A stretch of 64,000 bases of DNA, taken from Pseudomonadota bacterium. Lineage in GTDB: Bacteria > Pseudomonadota > Gammaproteobacteria > Steroidobacterales > Steroidobacteraceae. Position 1 is the stretch's first letter, and each line of letters opens with the position of its first letter. Location of the stretch: the NCBI GenBank assembly GCA_018241525.1, contig JAFEDR010000012.1, positions 248,001 through 312,000 of the forward strand, written 5' to 3'. The position numbers and the translations under genes were made by a program. This document shows positions 25,884 through 34,723 of this stretch, piece after piece. The notes below the pieces were generated by a model. The model saw only the letters and a list, made by a program, of their open reading frames with translations, did not search any database and was not told where the DNA came from.

Positions 25884-27233
25884 TCAATGCCGGCGCGGGG
25901 GCGGGGGTCGATTGCTCAGCAGTTCGCGCAGCGCGGCGACTTCGCCCTCGACCAAATTCTCCAGGGTGGGATGCAGTGCCGGCAGCCAGTGCGACGAGTG
26001 CAGGTCTGCCTGCACACCGTGCTCCCGCAGCTGGTCGGCATCCGTCGCGCCGATGTGCAGCAACACGGCCTTGATGCCGGCGCGTCCGTACACGGAGAAG
26101 TCCTCGGATGTCATCTTCTGTGGCATCTCGACCGCGCGTTCCGGGCCGAGCGCGCGTCGAATCGCCTCGACCAGCCGCGCCGTCGTCGCGGGATCATTGT
26201 AGACCGGCTCGATTGCCGCTCGAATCGAGACGGTCGGCGGCTCCGGCGCCCCGGCGGCCGCCGCTTCCCCGTCGAGTTGACGCCGTATCGAGGCGAGCGT
26301 GCGCTCGCGGCTCTTCGGGTCGAAGCTGCGAACGGTGAGGGAAAGCTTCACCTCGTCCGGAATGATATTGGCAGCGCTGCCGCCCTGGATGGTGCCCACC
26401 GTGACCACGACCGGCGAGGCGGGATCGGTCTCGCGCGACACGATCGTCTGCAGGCCGAGGATCGCGCGCGCCGCGAGGACCACCGGGTCCACGGTGGTGT
26501 AGGGCTTCGCGCCGTGCCCGCCGCGGCCGTGGAGAACGACCGTGACCTCGTCGGTCGCGGCGCGAAAGTAGCCGGGATGAAAGCCGAACACGCCGGCGGG
26601 CAACGAGGGTTCGTCGTGCACCGACAGCGCGTAGTCCGGTCGCGGGAAGCGGCTCAGCAGCCCATCGTCCAGCATCGCCTGCGCACCGCGACCCACTTCC
26701 TCGGCGGGCTGACCGATCAGGAGGAGCGTGCCGTGCCACTCGCGCCGGCTCGCGGCCATTCGCTGCGCCGTGCCGAACCACGCCGTCATGTGCAGATCGT
26801 GGCCGCAGGCGTGCGCCACCGGAACCTCGGCGCCGTCGGCCGCGTGACCGCGGGCGTGGCTCGCGAACGGCGCGCCGGTCTTCTCTTCCAGCGGCAGCGC
26901 GTCGAGCTCGGTCCGCAGCATCACCACGGGTCCGGGGCCGTTGCGCAGCACCGCCACGAAGCCGCTGCGCCCGACGTGCTCGGTCACCTCGTAGCCGAGC
27001 GCGGCCACGCGCCCGGCCAGCAGTCGCGCGGTGCGCTCCTCCTGGAACGCCAGCTCCGGGTGGGCGTGCAGGTCCTCGTAGAGCGCCGCCAGGTCCCGGG
27101 CATCGCCCGGCGCGTCCGATGCCCGCGCTCCGCCGCTTGCGAGGCTGACGATGGCGGCCAGCAGCGCGACGGCCGCCGCGCGGTGCCACTCACGGCCTGC
27201 TGCCCATCCCGTTCGCCTGGCGTTCATGAACAT
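25884..27233 (-). CDS. Exported M20D amidohydrolase (hippurate-hydrolase/AbgA type)
   Basis: A 449-residue zinc peptidase or amidase likely exported: the N-terminus has a signal peptide (residues 17-40, VALLAAIVSLASGGARAS). Metal motifs include HACGHD, the catalytic pair in QPAEEVGRG, a dimerisation domain with GRGGHGAKP, and the late HSSHW. Relatives cleave N-acyl amino acids or p-aminobenzoyl-glutamate. ATG 27233 has GAAGGACGAG upstream; ATG 27227 is also possible. It stands alone, divergent from no gene. Confidence 0.88.
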   Translation of the reverse strand: MFMNARRTGWAAGREWHRAAAVALLAAIVSLASGGARASDAPGDARDLAALYEDLHAHPELAFQEERTARLLAGRVAALGYEVTEHVGRSGFVAVLRNGPGPVVMLRTELDALPLEEKTGAPFASHARGHAADGAEVPVAHACGHDLHMTAWFGTAQRMAASRREWHGTLLLIGQPAEEVGRGAQAMLDDGLLSRFPRPDYALSVHDEPSLPAGVFGFHPGYFRAATDEVTVVLHGRGGHGAKPYTTVDPVVLAARAILGLQTIVSRETDPASPVVVTVGTIQGGSAANIIPDEVKLSLTVRSFDPKSRERTLASIRRQLDGEAAAAGAPEPPTVSIRAAIEPVYNDPATTARLVEAIRRALGPERAVEMPQKMTSEDFSVYGRAGIKAVLLHIGATDADQLREHGVQADLHSSHWLPALHPTLENLVEGEVAALRELLSNRPPPPRRH

Positions 27234-27311
27234 CCGATCTCTCGTCCTTCGATGAGCTGTGATGGCGCGCCGGGCTGTCTGCGCCGGCGGCAGCGGTGTC
27301 CGGAGCTGCCG

Positions 27312-28181
27312 TCAGCCGCCGGCCGAGGCGGAGCGTTGTCTCGCCCGCGCGAGCAGCGGCCGCAGCGGGAAGAGGAACTGTTCGCGGATGCCGAGGCGCC
27401 GCCGGTCGTCCTGGCCGACGACCTGCGCCTCTCCCGGTCGAAACGTGCCGAACACGTGGTCGAGCAGAATCAGCACGTTCGCGTAGTTGCAGCGGGTCTC
27501 CTTGAAGCCCACCTGGTGATGCAGGCTGTGCGTCTCGACGGTCGTGAACACGAACGCATACCAGCGGGGTGGATCGAAGCGCACGTTCGCATGCGCGAAC
27601 GACGAGACGGCGACCAGGATGTTGAATGCGCAGAAGGTCGCCTTCGGCGGCACGTCGAGGAGGGCCGTCACTCCGATGGAGATCAGGAAGAGCTCGAGCG
27701 GATTGCCCACCAGCCCCTTCAGCGCGTTCAGCTGCGTGATGTGATGGTGCGGAGCGTGCGTCCACCAGAGGAACGAGTTGTGCATCAGCCGGTGCAGCCA
27801 GTACTGGCCGAGCTCGAACAGCAGCAGCACGAGCGCCACCTGGGCGATGAACGGCAGCTCGAGGACCCAGGCGGTCGTGATCCCGAGCGCGCTCTTGGCC
27901 GAGCCGAGCGGCTCCTCGACCAGCTTGGTCTCGACCGCGAGGATCACCGTGTAAAAGAGGACGAGATAGAAGAGGTCCGTCAGGAACTCGCGCCCGTCGA
28001 GCCGCCAGGCGGCATGCCGCTCGTTGGCGAACTCGAGCGCCTGAACGTAGAGCAGGGTCAGGATGCTCGTCGCGGTCGGCACCCACGGGTGGTCGAGCCA
28101 GGTTGCGGGCATCGCGGCCCAGGCGAGCACGGTGAGCACGACCGTGGCGGGCTGCAGCAGGCGAAATACCAGACGCTTCAT
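27312..28181 (-). CDS. Sterol desaturase / fatty-acid hydroxylase superfamily protein
   Basis: A membrane di-iron oxygenase-like protein of 289 residues with four or more hydrophobic segments. The histidine clusters are complete: HRLMH near residue 138, HAPHHH near residue 151, and HSLHHQ near residue 228. Such enzymes hydroxylate or desaturate lipids; the substrate here is unknown. A strong GGGAGGGA site precedes ATG 28181. It has the same orientation as the M20D gene, 78 nt apart. Confidence 0.85.
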   Translation of the reverse strand: MKRLVFRLLQPATVVLTVLAWAAMPATWLDHPWVPTATSILTLLYVQALEFANERHAAWRLDGREFLTDLFYLVLFYTVILAVETKLVEEPLGSAKSALGITTAWVLELPFIAQVALVLLLFELGQYWLHRLMHNSFLWWTHAPHHHITQLNALKGLVGNPLELFLISIGVTALLDVPPKATFCAFNILVAVSSFAHANVRFDPPRWYAFVFTTVETHSLHHQVGFKETRCNYANVLILLDHVFGTFRPGEAQVVGQDDRRRLGIREQFLFPLRPLLARARQRSASAGG

Positions 28182-28487
28182 GGACGGTCCCTCCCTGGGC
28201 GCCAGCAGCGGGTTCGGCGGCTTGCCGGCCCCGAGTTCTTAAGTTAGCACTTCGGGGGATCCGGTCACTCGGTCACGAAATAGGGGCATCCATCTCCGCC
28301 GCCCGCTCCGGGACGTGGCCCCGGGTCGCCCGTGCCGAGGGGTCGGTGGGGTCGTATTGCTCCCTGGGTGCCGCCGTTCGCCGGCGCGTTCCCAGGGCGT
28401 TGCGGGCGGGCGAAAGGCGTTCCTACAATCAATCAGTTACCGGCATACCGGGCCCGGCTTCCACGGGCGCGTCACCGGCGAGGAACG
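28182..28487. promoter_or_regulatory. Divergent intergenic region with tandem GGTCAC
   Basis: A 306-bp gap between the reverse sterol-desaturase-like gene and a forward unknown gene. It holds an AT-rich patch (CTTAAGTTAGCAC near 28240), two GGTCAC direct repeats at 28263-28268 and 28271-28276 spaced eight bases start to start, and a forward promoter at 28400-28429. The repeats may be an operator. Confidence 0.35.
28400..28429 (+). promoter_or_regulatory. Candidate sigma-70 promoter
   Basis: TTGCGG (28400-28405), 18 bp, TACAAT (28424-28429), before the unknown gene at 28488. Confidence 0.5.
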
Positions 28488-29135
28488 ATGCGCGAACAGG
28501 CGGTGATCGAGGCAGTCCGGCGGGCCGGCGACGAGCGCCGTCGCGCGACAGGCGTCGACGTGAGTGTCGTGCGAATCCCGGCGCGGGCGTCGCGCCGCCC
28601 GGCCGCGGGACGCATCCGCCTGCGCTTCGATCGCGTCGTGCTGTCGACCGCGCGCCGCCTGCGCGAGGGACTGGCTGCGTCCGTGCCGCCGGGCGGTGCC
28701 CTGGTGGTCACGCTGAGCGCGCCGATTCGCGTGGCGGCGCGAACCGCGGCGCTGATCGTCGCGAGTGCCCGGCCGCGGCTCGTGGCGCGCTCGCGAACGG
28801 TGCTGCAGTGCCGGATCCTCGGCAACTCGGTCCGCGTGGCGCTGCTCGACGGTGGCGGGGCCGCTCGCGCGCGTGTCGCGTGTTTCGTGCACAACGCGGA
28901 CTCCGATGTCGCGCTGCTCCTGCGCTGTTGCCGCCGCCTGCTGTCGCAGGCAGCGCCGCCGGCCGGCGCGCGCTCACGACGCTGGCTGGCCCTCGTCGTC
29001 CCGGCGCCGGGCCTCGAGCGCGTGCTCGCCGAGATCCTCGCGGAGCTCGGCTGCGACCGGGAGTTCCGGCGGATCTTCTTCGTCGACCCGACGGGACGAG
29101 TGACCGAGTCGCGCGCCGTGCGGCGGCGAAATTGA
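28488..29135 (+). CDS. Unknown basic soluble protein
   Basis: I do not recognise this 215-residue protein. It is Arg-rich and basic, lacks a signal peptide or clear membrane helix, and has high third-position GC across the frame, so it looks truly coding. Short hydrophobic strands (ALVVTLSA, RWLALVVPAPGLERVLAEI) suggest an alpha/beta fold. The C-terminal third, with LAEILAELGCDREFRRIFFVD, is the most structured-looking part. ATG 28488 is preceded by GCGAGGA; an upstream in-frame start (28332) is less likely given the promoter at 28424. A saccharopine-dehydrogenase-like gene follows closely. Confidence 0.65.
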   Translation: MREQAVIEAVRRAGDERRRATGVDVSVVRIPARASRRPAAGRIRLRFDRVVLSTARRLREGLAASVPPGGALVVTLSAPIRVAARTAALIVASARPRLVARSRTVLQCRILGNSVRVALLDGGGAARARVACFVHNADSDVALLLRCCRRLLSQAAPPAGARSRRWLALVVPAPGLERVLAEILAELGCDREFRRIFFVDPTGRVTESRAVRRRN

Positions 29136-29166
29136 GCGGCCCGCGGCCGTGGCGCCGCGGTCGCCG

Positions 29167-30276
29167 ATGCCGGGGCCGTGCGTGACGCGCGTCCTCGTAC
29201 TCGGCGCTACCGGCAATTTCGGCGCCCGTATCGTGCGCGCGCTCGTCGCCGAACCCTCGATCGACGTGCTGGCTGCGGCGCGCCGCGCGGGCTGCGTGCC
29301 GGGCGCCGCGGCCGTGCCCGTCGTGCCGGTCGACGCGATGGGCGAGGGGCTCGCCGCGCGGCTCACTGCGCTTGCGCCCGGACTCGTCATCCATTGCGCC
29401 GGCCCGTTCCAGGGCCAGGACTACCGGGTCGCTCGGGCGGTGCTCGCCGCCGGTGCGCACTACGTCGATCTGGCGGACGGCCGCGCCTTCGTCGCGGGAT
29501 TCCCCGCCGCGCTCGAGGCCGATGCACGCGCCGCCGGTCGCGCGGCCCTCGTCGGCGCGAGCACGCTGCCCGCGCTCTCGTCCGCGGTCGTCTCGCGCCT
29601 CGCGACCGGCCTCGCGGGGATCGAGACGATTGAGTCCGTGATCGCGCCCGGGCAGCTCGCGCCGCGCGGCCGTGCCACGCTCGCCGCGGTGTTCAGCTAC
29701 CTGGGTCGCGATTTTCGCGTCTGGCGCGACGGTGCCTGGCGCCGGTCCTGGGGCTGGATGGACCTGCGGCGCGTCTCGCTCGACGTCGGGCCGCGGCTGG
29801 CCGCCGCCTGCGACGTCCCGGACCTCGACCTCTTCCCGGCCCGTTACCCGGGCGTGCGCACGGTCGCCTTCCATGCGGCGCTCGAGTTCGGCGTGCAGCA
29901 GCTCGCGCTCTGGCTGCTCGCGGCCCTGCGCCGCGCGATCCCGGCCGTGCCGGCCGACCGCTGGGCGGCCGGGCTCGACCGCGTGGCCGGCGCCTTCGAC
30001 GGCATCGCCGGGCCATTCGGCGGGATGGCCGTCAGCGTGGTCGGTCGTCGCGCCGACGGCACGCGGGTGCGGCGTGCCTGGCAGCTCACGGCGCCCGCGC
30101 TCCACGGACCCGAAGTGCCCGGACTCGCGGCGACCCTCTTGGCGCGGCGGTTGGCGGGCGGCGAGGTGCCGGCGGCCGGCGCGCGGGCCTGCATCGATGT
30201 CCTGCCGCTCGCGGCGTTCGAGGCGGAGTTTGCACGCTGGCAGATGCGCACCCGGATCGCCGAGACCGATGCCTGA
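29167..30276 (+). CDS. Saccharopine dehydrogenase-like NAD(P)-binding protein
   Basis: A 369-residue protein with an N-terminal Rossmann fold (VLVLGATGNFGARIVRAL) followed by CAGPFQGQDYRVARA and the YVDLADGR motif typical of the saccharopine dehydrogenase/trans-acting enoyl reductase superfamily. The C-terminal half is less conserved. True lysine-pathway activity is not implied; no lysine genes are near. ATG 29167 is chosen; GTG 29149 and GTG 29179 are alternatives. It converges with the AraC-type regulator, with only six bases between. Confidence 0.78.
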   Translation: MPGPCVTRVLVLGATGNFGARIVRALVAEPSIDVLAAARRAGCVPGAAAVPVVPVDAMGEGLAARLTALAPGLVIHCAGPFQGQDYRVARAVLAAGAHYVDLADGRAFVAGFPAALEADARAAGRAALVGASTLPALSSAVVSRLATGLAGIETIESVIAPGQLAPRGRATLAAVFSYLGRDFRVWRDGAWRRSWGWMDLRRVSLDVGPRLAAACDVPDLDLFPARYPGVRTVAFHAALEFGVQQLALWLLAALRRAIPAVPADRWAAGLDRVAGAFDGIAGPFGGMAVSVVGRRADGTRVRRAWQLTAPALHGPEVPGLAATLLARRLAGGEVPAAGARACIDVLPLAAFEAEFARWQMRTRIAETDA

Positions 30277-30282
30277 GCCCGT

Positions 30283-31287
30283 TCAGCGGCCCGCGGGCCG
30301 ACGCGCACCGAACCGGGCCCGGAAATCGGCCGGGGAGACCGCGAGCAGTCGCTGGCAGCTGCGTCGCAGCGTTTCCTCCGACCCGAAGCCGCAACGCTGC
30401 GCCACGCGCTTGACCGGCAGCGCCGTCGACGCGAGCAGCTGCTGCGCCGCCTCGAGCCGCAGGCGCTCGACGGCGCGTGCGGGCGTGAGCCCGGTGGCGG
30501 CGCGATAGCGCCGCTGGAAGGTGCGCGGGCTCATGGCGGCGCGTGCCGCGAGCGCCTCGACGCCGAGGTCGGTCGCGAGATGGGACGCCATCCACGCGTG
30601 CAGTGCGTCGAATTCCGCGCCCCGCGTCTGCAGCTCCAGCAGCGCGCTGAACTGCGACTGACCGCCGGGGCGCTTGAGGTAGACGACCAGGTCGCGGGCG
30701 ACCGCGATCGCCGCCGCGTGCCCGAGATCCTCCTCGACCAGCGCCAGCGCGAGATCGATACCGGCCGTGACGCCGGCCGAGCTCGATACCGGCCCATCGC
30801 GGACGAACAGCGGATCGAGCTCGACGCGGGTGCGTGGGCAGCGACGGGCGAGCTCGCCGCACTCGCTCCAGTGAGTGACCGCACGCCGGTCGTCGAGCAG
30901 CCCGGCGCGGCCGAGCAGGAAGGCGCCACTGCAGATCGAGACGATCCGCCGTGCGCGCCGCGCCCGGGTCCGCAACCAGCGCACGAGGTGCCGGTCGTCG
31001 CACGCCACATGCACCCCGCGGCCGCCGGCGACCAGCAGGGTATCCGGTGGCGGCACGCCGCGCGGCAACGGCTCGGCCAGCAGCCGGACCCCGGCGGTGG
31101 TGCGCACCGGCGAGCGTGTCGCCACCAGCCGGATCTCGTAGGGCGTCGGGCGGCGCGTCGCGGCGGCCCAGTCGTTCGCCGAGGCAAACACCTGCAGCGG
31201 ACCGGTGATATCGAGCAACTGCGCCGCCGGGAACAGCAGCAGCTCGATGGGGCGCGGCGGTGGCGTAAAACGAGGGTTAGGTGACAT
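30283..31287 (-). CDS. AraC/GlxA-type regulator with DJ-1/PfpI domain
   Basis: A 334-residue transcription factor: an N-terminal class-I-glutaminase-like DJ-1/PfpI domain (residues 12-190; IVSICSGAFLLGRAGLLD with the nucleophile-elbow Cys) and a C-terminal AraC HTH pair (LAARAAMSPRTFQRRYRAATG, then CGFGSEETLRRSCQR). GlxA-type proteins often sense amines or amides. ATG 31287 is chosen although the frame runs further upstream. A target cannot be assigned; the neighbouring dehydrogenase or DUF1272 gene is possible. Confidence 0.88.
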   Translation of the reverse strand: MSPNPRFTPPPRPIELLLFPAAQLLDITGPLQVFASANDWAAATRRPTPYEIRLVATRSPVRTTAGVRLLAEPLPRGVPPPDTLLVAGGRGVHVACDDRHLVRWLRTRARRARRIVSICSGAFLLGRAGLLDDRRAVTHWSECGELARRCPRTRVELDPLFVRDGPVSSSAGVTAGIDLALALVEEDLGHAAAIAVARDLVVYLKRPGGQSQFSALLELQTRGAEFDALHAWMASHLATDLGVEALAARAAMSPRTFQRRYRAATGLTPARAVERLRLEAAQQLLASTALPVKRVAQRCGFGSEETLRRSCQRLLAVSPADFRARFGARRPAGR

Positions 31288-31344
31288 TCGCGCCAACGCT
31301 AGACCGGGCAGAATCGGCGCGTCAAGGCTCCCTGGAGAGCGTCG

Positions 31345-31656
31345 ATGGCGCTGGAACTGCGGCCGAACTGCGAATGGTGCGATCGCGACCTGCCACCGGC
31401 ATCGACCGACGCGCGGATCTGCTCGTACGAGTGCACCTTCTGCGCGCGCTGTGTCGCCGAGGTGCTGCACGATGTCTGCCCGAACTGCGGCGGTGGGTTC
31501 ACGCCGCGTCCGCTGCGCCCGGCCGGAGAATGGCGTCCGGGGCTGTCGCTGGCAAAGCGGCCGGCTTCGACGCGGCGCGTGCGGACGAGTTACACGGCGG
31601 CCGACGTCGACGCGTTCGTCGCCTCGTTGCGGCCGGTGCCGCCGTCGCAGCGCTGA
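31345..31656 (+). CDS. DUF1272 zinc-ribbon protein
   Basis: A small protein of 103 residues. The first 60 match DUF1272: LELRPNCEWCDRDLPP, ICSYECTFCARC, and VCPNCGG. The eight or so cysteines in CxxC pairs suggest two structural zinc sites. The C-terminal 40 residues are basic and variable. Function unknown. It is divergent from the regulator with 57 bp between them. Confidence 0.85.
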   Translation: MALELRPNCEWCDRDLPPASTDARICSYECTFCARCVAEVLHDVCPNCGGGFTPRPLRPAGEWRPGLSLAKRPASTRRVRTSYTAADVDAFVASLRPVPPSQR

Positions 31657-31744
31657 TCGAGGCCGATGGTCAGACCGCCGTCGTGGGCGACGATGGTCTG
31701 CGCGAGCGCGCGCGCCCGCCGACTCGCGTGCGGTGCACGGCCAG

Positions 31745-33106
31745 TCAGTGCTTCCCGTCGGACGCGGTGAGTTCCCGGGTGACCGCTTCCATCGCAAGAT
31801 CACGCCCGGCGAGCCAGGCGTCGGCGGAGAGCGGAGCCGGCACGTCAGGGTCGAGTCCGGCGACCTGCGCGTCATAGGGGTCGCCGTAGCAGCCGGACTC
31901 GCCGCGGCAACCGCGGACCAGGTCCCACAGTCCGGTTGTGCGATGCAGGCAGTAGCGCGAGTCCGGCAGGCACGCATCGCTGCCCTCGCTCCAGAAGCGC
32001 AGCCGGTCGCCGACCGGCTCGCCGACGATCCGCGCCCGCTCGCGCGCGTCGTGCTTGAACGCGGCGGCGGCGACGATGCCGGCCGAGAACGTGTGACGGC
32101 TGACGAGCACGTACACCCGACCGGGCACCCGGGCCACCAGCGACCGCTGCCAGGCGCGGGTCAGGTCAATGTTGCCGCCGGTATCGAAGCGCAGGTCGAC
32201 GATCAGGTGTCGCGGGTGCTGAGCGGCCACGGCGGCGTCGACCCGACGACAGAAGTCCTCGACCCGCTCGTCGGGCCGGTCGAGGTGGGTGCGCATCGCG
32301 ACGTAGAGCGCACGAAGCTCGGGAATCGACGCGACGCGAAACGAGCGCTCGCCCTCGCCCAGGTAGAGCGGCGTCACCGGCGGCTGGAACGCGCGCCAGC
32401 CCTTGTCTTCCTCGTCTGGCCAGGGTGTCGGTGACCAGACGCGCGACACCATCTGCCCGGCCGGGACCTCGGCAAGCGGCCGGAAGCGCAGCGTGCGTCG
32501 CGCCGGCTGGCCGTCGGCGAGCTGCAGCTCGAGCGTCAGCCGGTCCGGCGCCTGCGCGATGCCGGCCGCGTGCAGCAGCCCGGCGAACTCGACGATGAAC
32601 TCGAGGTTCCAGCGACGGGAATTGTCCGGGCCGCCCCAGTACTCGCGCAGCCGCTGGAAGACGTCCTCCGGCGCATGACCGTCGATGCGCAGCACGCGCG
32701 CACCGAGCAGGTCCGCGTACTCCCGGTCGGCCCGCGCCACCACCCAGCCGTCGGGGAACCAGATCATCCGTACCGGCAATCGCGCTCCCGGCCACCAGAC
32801 GCCGCCGTGGTCGTTCTCGGTGTCGTGGCCGTTGTCGGCGAAGGCCGCGATGCGGAAGACCGCGAGCAGGAATTCCTCAGGGGAAAGTGCGTCGGCGCGT
32901 GGCGCGAGCTCGGTGAGATAACGCGCTGCCGCCGCGTGCGCGGCCGGCGCCAGGCTCCGGGTCTCGTCGAGGTAGTCGCGCCGCGCGACCGCGAGGTCGT
33001 CGGCGCGCGGACCGGCCGTCGCCGCCGCCGTCGCGCCGCAGGCGAGCAGCACTGCAATGGCTCGCAGCCAGCCGGTACGGGCGGTCGGCAACGCGGGGCG
33101 CGGCAT
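31745..33106 (-). CDS. Exported S41-like peptidase
   Basis: A 453-residue protein with an N-terminal signal (LRAIAVLLACGATAAATAG). The C-terminal half resembles the tail-specific protease (S41) core: IVDLRFDTGGN near residue 315, and VLVSRHTFSAGIVAAAAFK near residue 350 with the candidate nucleophile Ser and a nearby Lys. The N-terminal half is probably a PDZ-like/regulatory region (LLGARVLRIDGHAPEDVF). The substrate is unknown. ATG 33106 lies in a GC-rich context without a strong ribosome site. Confidence 0.78.
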   Translation of the reverse strand: MPRPALPTARTGWLRAIAVLLACGATAAATAGPRADDLAVARRDYLDETRSLAPAAHAAAARYLTELAPRADALSPEEFLLAVFRIAAFADNGHDTENDHGGVWWPGARLPVRMIWFPDGWVVARADREYADLLGARVLRIDGHAPEDVFQRLREYWGGPDNSRRWNLEFIVEFAGLLHAAGIAQAPDRLTLELQLADGQPARRTLRFRPLAEVPAGQMVSRVWSPTPWPDEEDKGWRAFQPPVTPLYLGEGERSFRVASIPELRALYVAMRTHLDRPDERVEDFCRRVDAAVAAQHPRHLIVDLRFDTGGNIDLTRAWQRSLVARVPGRVYVLVSRHTFSAGIVAAAAFKHDARERARIVGEPVGDRLRFWSEGSDACLPDSRYCLHRTTGLWDLVRGCRGESGCYGDPYDAQVAGLDPDVPAPLSADAWLAGRDLAMEAVTRELTASDGKH

Positions 33107-33287
33107 GCGGATTCCTCCCGGCGACGCGAGCGCCGATTATAGGCGGCGCCTGCGGCGCCACCGCAATCGCCCGCCGCGGTGGCGTCGCCGTCGACCGCTC
33201 GCGCCGCCGCGCCGCGCCGGACGGCGCGGGCAGGTTGCGGCAGCGGCGCCGCAAGCGTCTAATTCGCCTTTCGCCGGAGGTACCCGC

Positions 33288-34703
33288 ATGCGTTCGCTCG
33301 TCGCCCTGGCCGCCGCCCTGACGTTCTGCACCACGCCGGCCTCCGGTGCCGACACCGGCGAGCAGCGCTTCCGAGACACCTACAAGGAACTCGTCGAGAC
33401 GAACACGACGCTGTCCTCCGGCAGCTGCACGCTCGCCGCCGAGCGCATGGCGGCGCGGCTTCGGGCCGCCGGTTTCGCGGAGGCGGACCTGCACCTCTTT
33501 CACGACGCCGACCACCCGAAGGAGGGCGGCCTGGTGGCGCGTCTGCCCGGCCGCAACCCGAAGGCCAAGGCCATCCTGCTGCTCGCGCACATCGACACCG
33601 TCGAGGCGAAGCGTGAGGACTGGACACGCGACCCGTTCAAGCTGATCGAAGAGAACGGCAACTTCTATGCACGCGGCGCCATGGACGACAAGGCCGAGGC
33701 GGCGATCTGGGTGGACACGCTGGTCCGGCTAGCGGGCGAGAAGAGCCGGCCGCGGCGCACGCTGAAGCTGGCACTGACCTGCGGCGAGGAGACGAGCGGC
33801 GCGTTCAACGGCGCCGAGTGGCTCGTCAAGCACGAGCGGGCGCTGATCGACGCCGAGTTCGCGATCAACGAGGGCGCGTGGGGCGAGCTCGACGCGAGCG
33901 GCAAGCGCGTGCTGATGCAGATCCAGGCCGGCGAGAAGACCTCGCAGAACTTCCGGCTCGAGGTCACCAACAAGGGCGGCCACAGCTCGCGACCGGTGCC
34001 GGACAACGCGATCTACCATCTGGCCGCGGCGCTGACCAAGATCTCGGGCTACACCTTCCCGGCGATGTTCACCGACGGCAACCGCGCCTATTTCGCCGGC
34101 ATGGCGAAGATCCAGGCGGCGCGCGGCGAGGCGGAGATCGCGGCCGCGATGACCGCGCTCGTGAAGGACCCGAAGGACGCCGCGGCGATCGCCAAGGTCT
34201 CGGCGCGCGACCCCAGCTGGAACGGCATGCTGCGCACCACCTGCGTCGCGACGATGCTCGAGGCCGGGCACGCCACCAATGCGCTGCCACAGCGCGCCCG
34301 CGCCAACGTCAACTGCCGGATCTTCCCCGGCATCGAGCCCGAGGCCGTGCGGCACACGCTCGAGGAGGTCGTCGCCGACCCGGCGGTCAAGGTCGCGACG
34401 CTCGAGCTGCGCGGGCCGCCGGCCATTGCGCCGCCGCTGACGCCGCAGATCATGGGCCCGCTCGAGAAGCTGGTGGCCGCGACCTGGCCGGGCGTGCCGG
34501 TGGTGCCGATGCTGCAGCCGGGCGCGACCGACGGTGAATTCCTGAACGCCGCCGGCATCCCGACCTACGGCATCGAGGCGGTGTTCATGGGCAGCGACCT
34601 CGGCAACGTGCACGGCCTCAACGAGTACGTCGGCGTGCAGTCGCTGCTCGAGGGCCGCGACTTCATGTACAAGCTGGTGCGCGCCTACGCCGACGGCCCG
34701 TAG
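33288..34703 (+). CDS. Exported M20-family zinc peptidase
   Basis: A 471-residue metallopeptidase with a signal peptide (LVALAAALTFCTTPASGA). Metal and catalytic motifs are complete: LLLAHIDTVE near residue 100, ARGAMDDKA, ALTCGEETSG, and a late GNVHGLNE. This is the carboxypeptidase/dipeptidase-like M20 branch, distinct from the M20D amidohydrolase at 25.9-27.2 kb. ATG 33288 is preceded by CCGGAGG. The frame extends upstream, but the signal peptide supports this start. Confidence 0.9.
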   Translation: MRSLVALAAALTFCTTPASGADTGEQRFRDTYKELVETNTTLSSGSCTLAAERMAARLRAAGFAEADLHLFHDADHPKEGGLVARLPGRNPKAKAILLLAHIDTVEAKREDWTRDPFKLIEENGNFYARGAMDDKAEAAIWVDTLVRLAGEKSRPRRTLKLALTCGEETSGAFNGAEWLVKHERALIDAEFAINEGAWGELDASGKRVLMQIQAGEKTSQNFRLEVTNKGGHSSRPVPDNAIYHLAAALTKISGYTFPAMFTDGNRAYFAGMAKIQAARGEAEIAAAMTALVKDPKDAAAIAKVSARDPSWNGMLRTTCVATMLEAGHATNALPQRARANVNCRIFPGIEPEAVRHTLEEVVADPAVKVATLELRGPPAIAPPLTPQIMGPLEKLVAATWPGVPVVPMLQPGATDGEFLNAAGIPTYGIEAVFMGSDLGNVHGLNEYVGVQSLLEGRDFMYKLVRAYADGP

Positions 34704-34723
34704 CCGCGGCCCGGCCGCGCGCG

